The notes below the pieces were generated by a model. That model saw nothing but the letters and a program-made list of their open reading frames with translations. It made no database searches and was not told the origin of the DNA. A program made the position numbers and the translations under genes. 5,593 nucleotides of DNA from Alphaproteobacteria bacterium (GTDB lineage: Bacteria; Pseudomonadota; Alphaproteobacteria; Kiloniellales; JAKSDN01). The first letter of the stretch is position 1; each line of letters begins with the position of its first letter. Location: the NCBI GenBank assembly GCA_030598385.1, contig JAUVQB010000116.1, positions 1 through 5,593 on the forward strand, read 5' to 3'. This document shows positions 4,946 through 5,593 of the stretch, piece after piece.

Positions 4946-5593
4946 ATGAACTGGCAGATGCCAACCGCAAACTCTCTCGAGCCCTATTGGATGCCGTTCA
5001 CCGCGAACCGGCAGTTCAAGGCCCATCCGCGGATGATCGCGCGGGCCGAGGGCATGTATTACTACACGGACCGGGGCGAGGCGCTTTTGGACGGCTCCTC
5101 GGGCCTGTTCTGCGTCGGCGCCGGCCACGGCCGCAAAGAGATCGCCGAGGCGGCACACCGCACGCTCCTCGAGCTCGACTACGCTCCGGCGTTTCAGTAC
5201 GGCCACCCGCTGTCGTTCGAACTGGCGCGCCGGGTCGCCGCGGTCACGCCGGGCGACCTCAACTACATCTTCTTCACCAACTCCGGTTCGGAATCCGTGG
5301 AAACGGCGCTCAAGATCGCCCTGGCCTATCACCGGGCACGGGGCGAGGGCCAGCGGCAGCGGCTGGTCGGCCGGGAGAAGGGCTATCACGGCGTGAACTT
5401 CGCCGGCATCTCGGTCGGCGGCATGATGCCCAACAAGAAGGCTTTCGGCCTCGGCCTGCCCGGTTGCGCACACATGCGCCACACCTGGCTGGAAGAGAAC
5501 AAGTTCACCCCGGGCCAGCCGGAACACGGCGCCGAGCTGGCGAACGACCTGCAGCGGCTGGTCGACCTGCATGGCGAAGACACCATCGCCGCC
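4946..5593 (+). CDS. Omega-amino acid:pyruvate aminotransferase (class III, PLP-dependent), 3' end missing
   Basis: The frame is open from ATG 4946 to the last base, giving 216 residues of a family usually about 440-450 long. It transfers the amino group of an omega-amino acid, classically beta-alanine, or of another primary amine to pyruvate, giving an aldehyde and L-alanine. The N-terminal part is typical of the beta-alanine:pyruvate subgroup: PYWMPFTANRQFKAHPR (13-29), GAGHGRKEI (58-66), and DYAPAFQYGHPLSFELA (78-94). The PLP-phosphate loop TNSGSESVETALK is at 111-123, and GYHGVNFAGISVGG at 146-159 includes the Tyr147 expected to stack on the cofactor ring. The catalytic Lys and PLP-binding Asp lie beyond the window. 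Phe54 stands in the GLFC segment where many studied omega-transaminases have Trp. The gene follows ald by 66 bases with no terminator between, consistent with one transcript. The exact substrate cannot be read from this part. Confidence 0.92.
   Translation, partial: MNWQMPTANSLEPYWMPFTANRQFKAHPRMIARAEGMYYYTDRGEALLDGSSGLFCVGAGHGRKEIAEAAHRTLLELDYAPAFQYGHPLSFELARRVAAVTPGDLNYIFFTNSGSESVETALKIALAYHRARGEGQRQRLVGREKGYHGVNFAGISVGGMMPNKKAFGLGLPGCAHMRHTWLEENKFTPGQPEHGAELANDLQRLVDLHGEDTIAA

Noticed and set aside
3752..5572. A 606-codon open frame on the minus strand opposite ald and the aminotransferase
   Set aside because: Both plus-strand genes have full family motifs. The antisense frame is rich in His, Arg, Asp and Gly with no recognisable domain, as expected from GC-rich codon bias.

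Overview
The window is GC-rich bacterial chromosome with dense genes and strong G/C preference at third codon positions. The gene families suggest an alphaproteobacterium, probably of the Rhodospirillales type. The clues are a TPR protein directly upstream of ispE, a small membrane-anchored clan AA aspartic protease, and a tRNA-Gln(UUG) with an encoded CCA tail. The taxonomic call is inference from gene content; no rRNA or marker tree is available here.

Left part (1-2438, + strand): the 3' portion of a tetratricopeptide-repeat protein whose start lies left of the window. Four bases later comes ispE, the CDP-ME kinase of the non-mevalonate isoprenoid pathway. The spacing suggests co-transcription and probably translational coupling. 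ispE converges on a minus-strand gene (2535-3071) for a small inner-membrane-anchored, retropepsin-like aspartic protease.

Middle part (3072-3760): a complete tRNA-Gln(UUG) gene at 3322-3397 with a plausible sigma-70 type promoter and a striking GC-rich inverted repeat in its leader. It is followed by 363 bases without a convincing gene. That stretch holds two adjacent small stem-loops after the tRNA, a short direct repeat, and an AT-rich promoter-like island with a 7-bp inverted repeat just before the next gene.

Right part (3761-5593, + strand): ald (alanine dehydrogenase, complete, all key residues present), then 66 bases later the first 216 codons of a class III omega-amino acid:pyruvate aminotransferase, cut by the window end. 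The pair makes biochemical sense. The transaminase moves an amino group from an omega-amino acid to pyruvate, giving L-alanine, and alanine dehydrogenase returns L-alanine to pyruvate, releasing ammonium and NADH. The likely net function is oxidative deamination of an amine or omega-amino acid such as beta-alanine.

I found no phage, IS element, CRISPR array or defence system, and no clearly undescribed multi-gene system. The most interesting leads are regulatory: the inverted repeat before ald, the hairpin in the tRNA leader, and the alanine-cycling gene pair.
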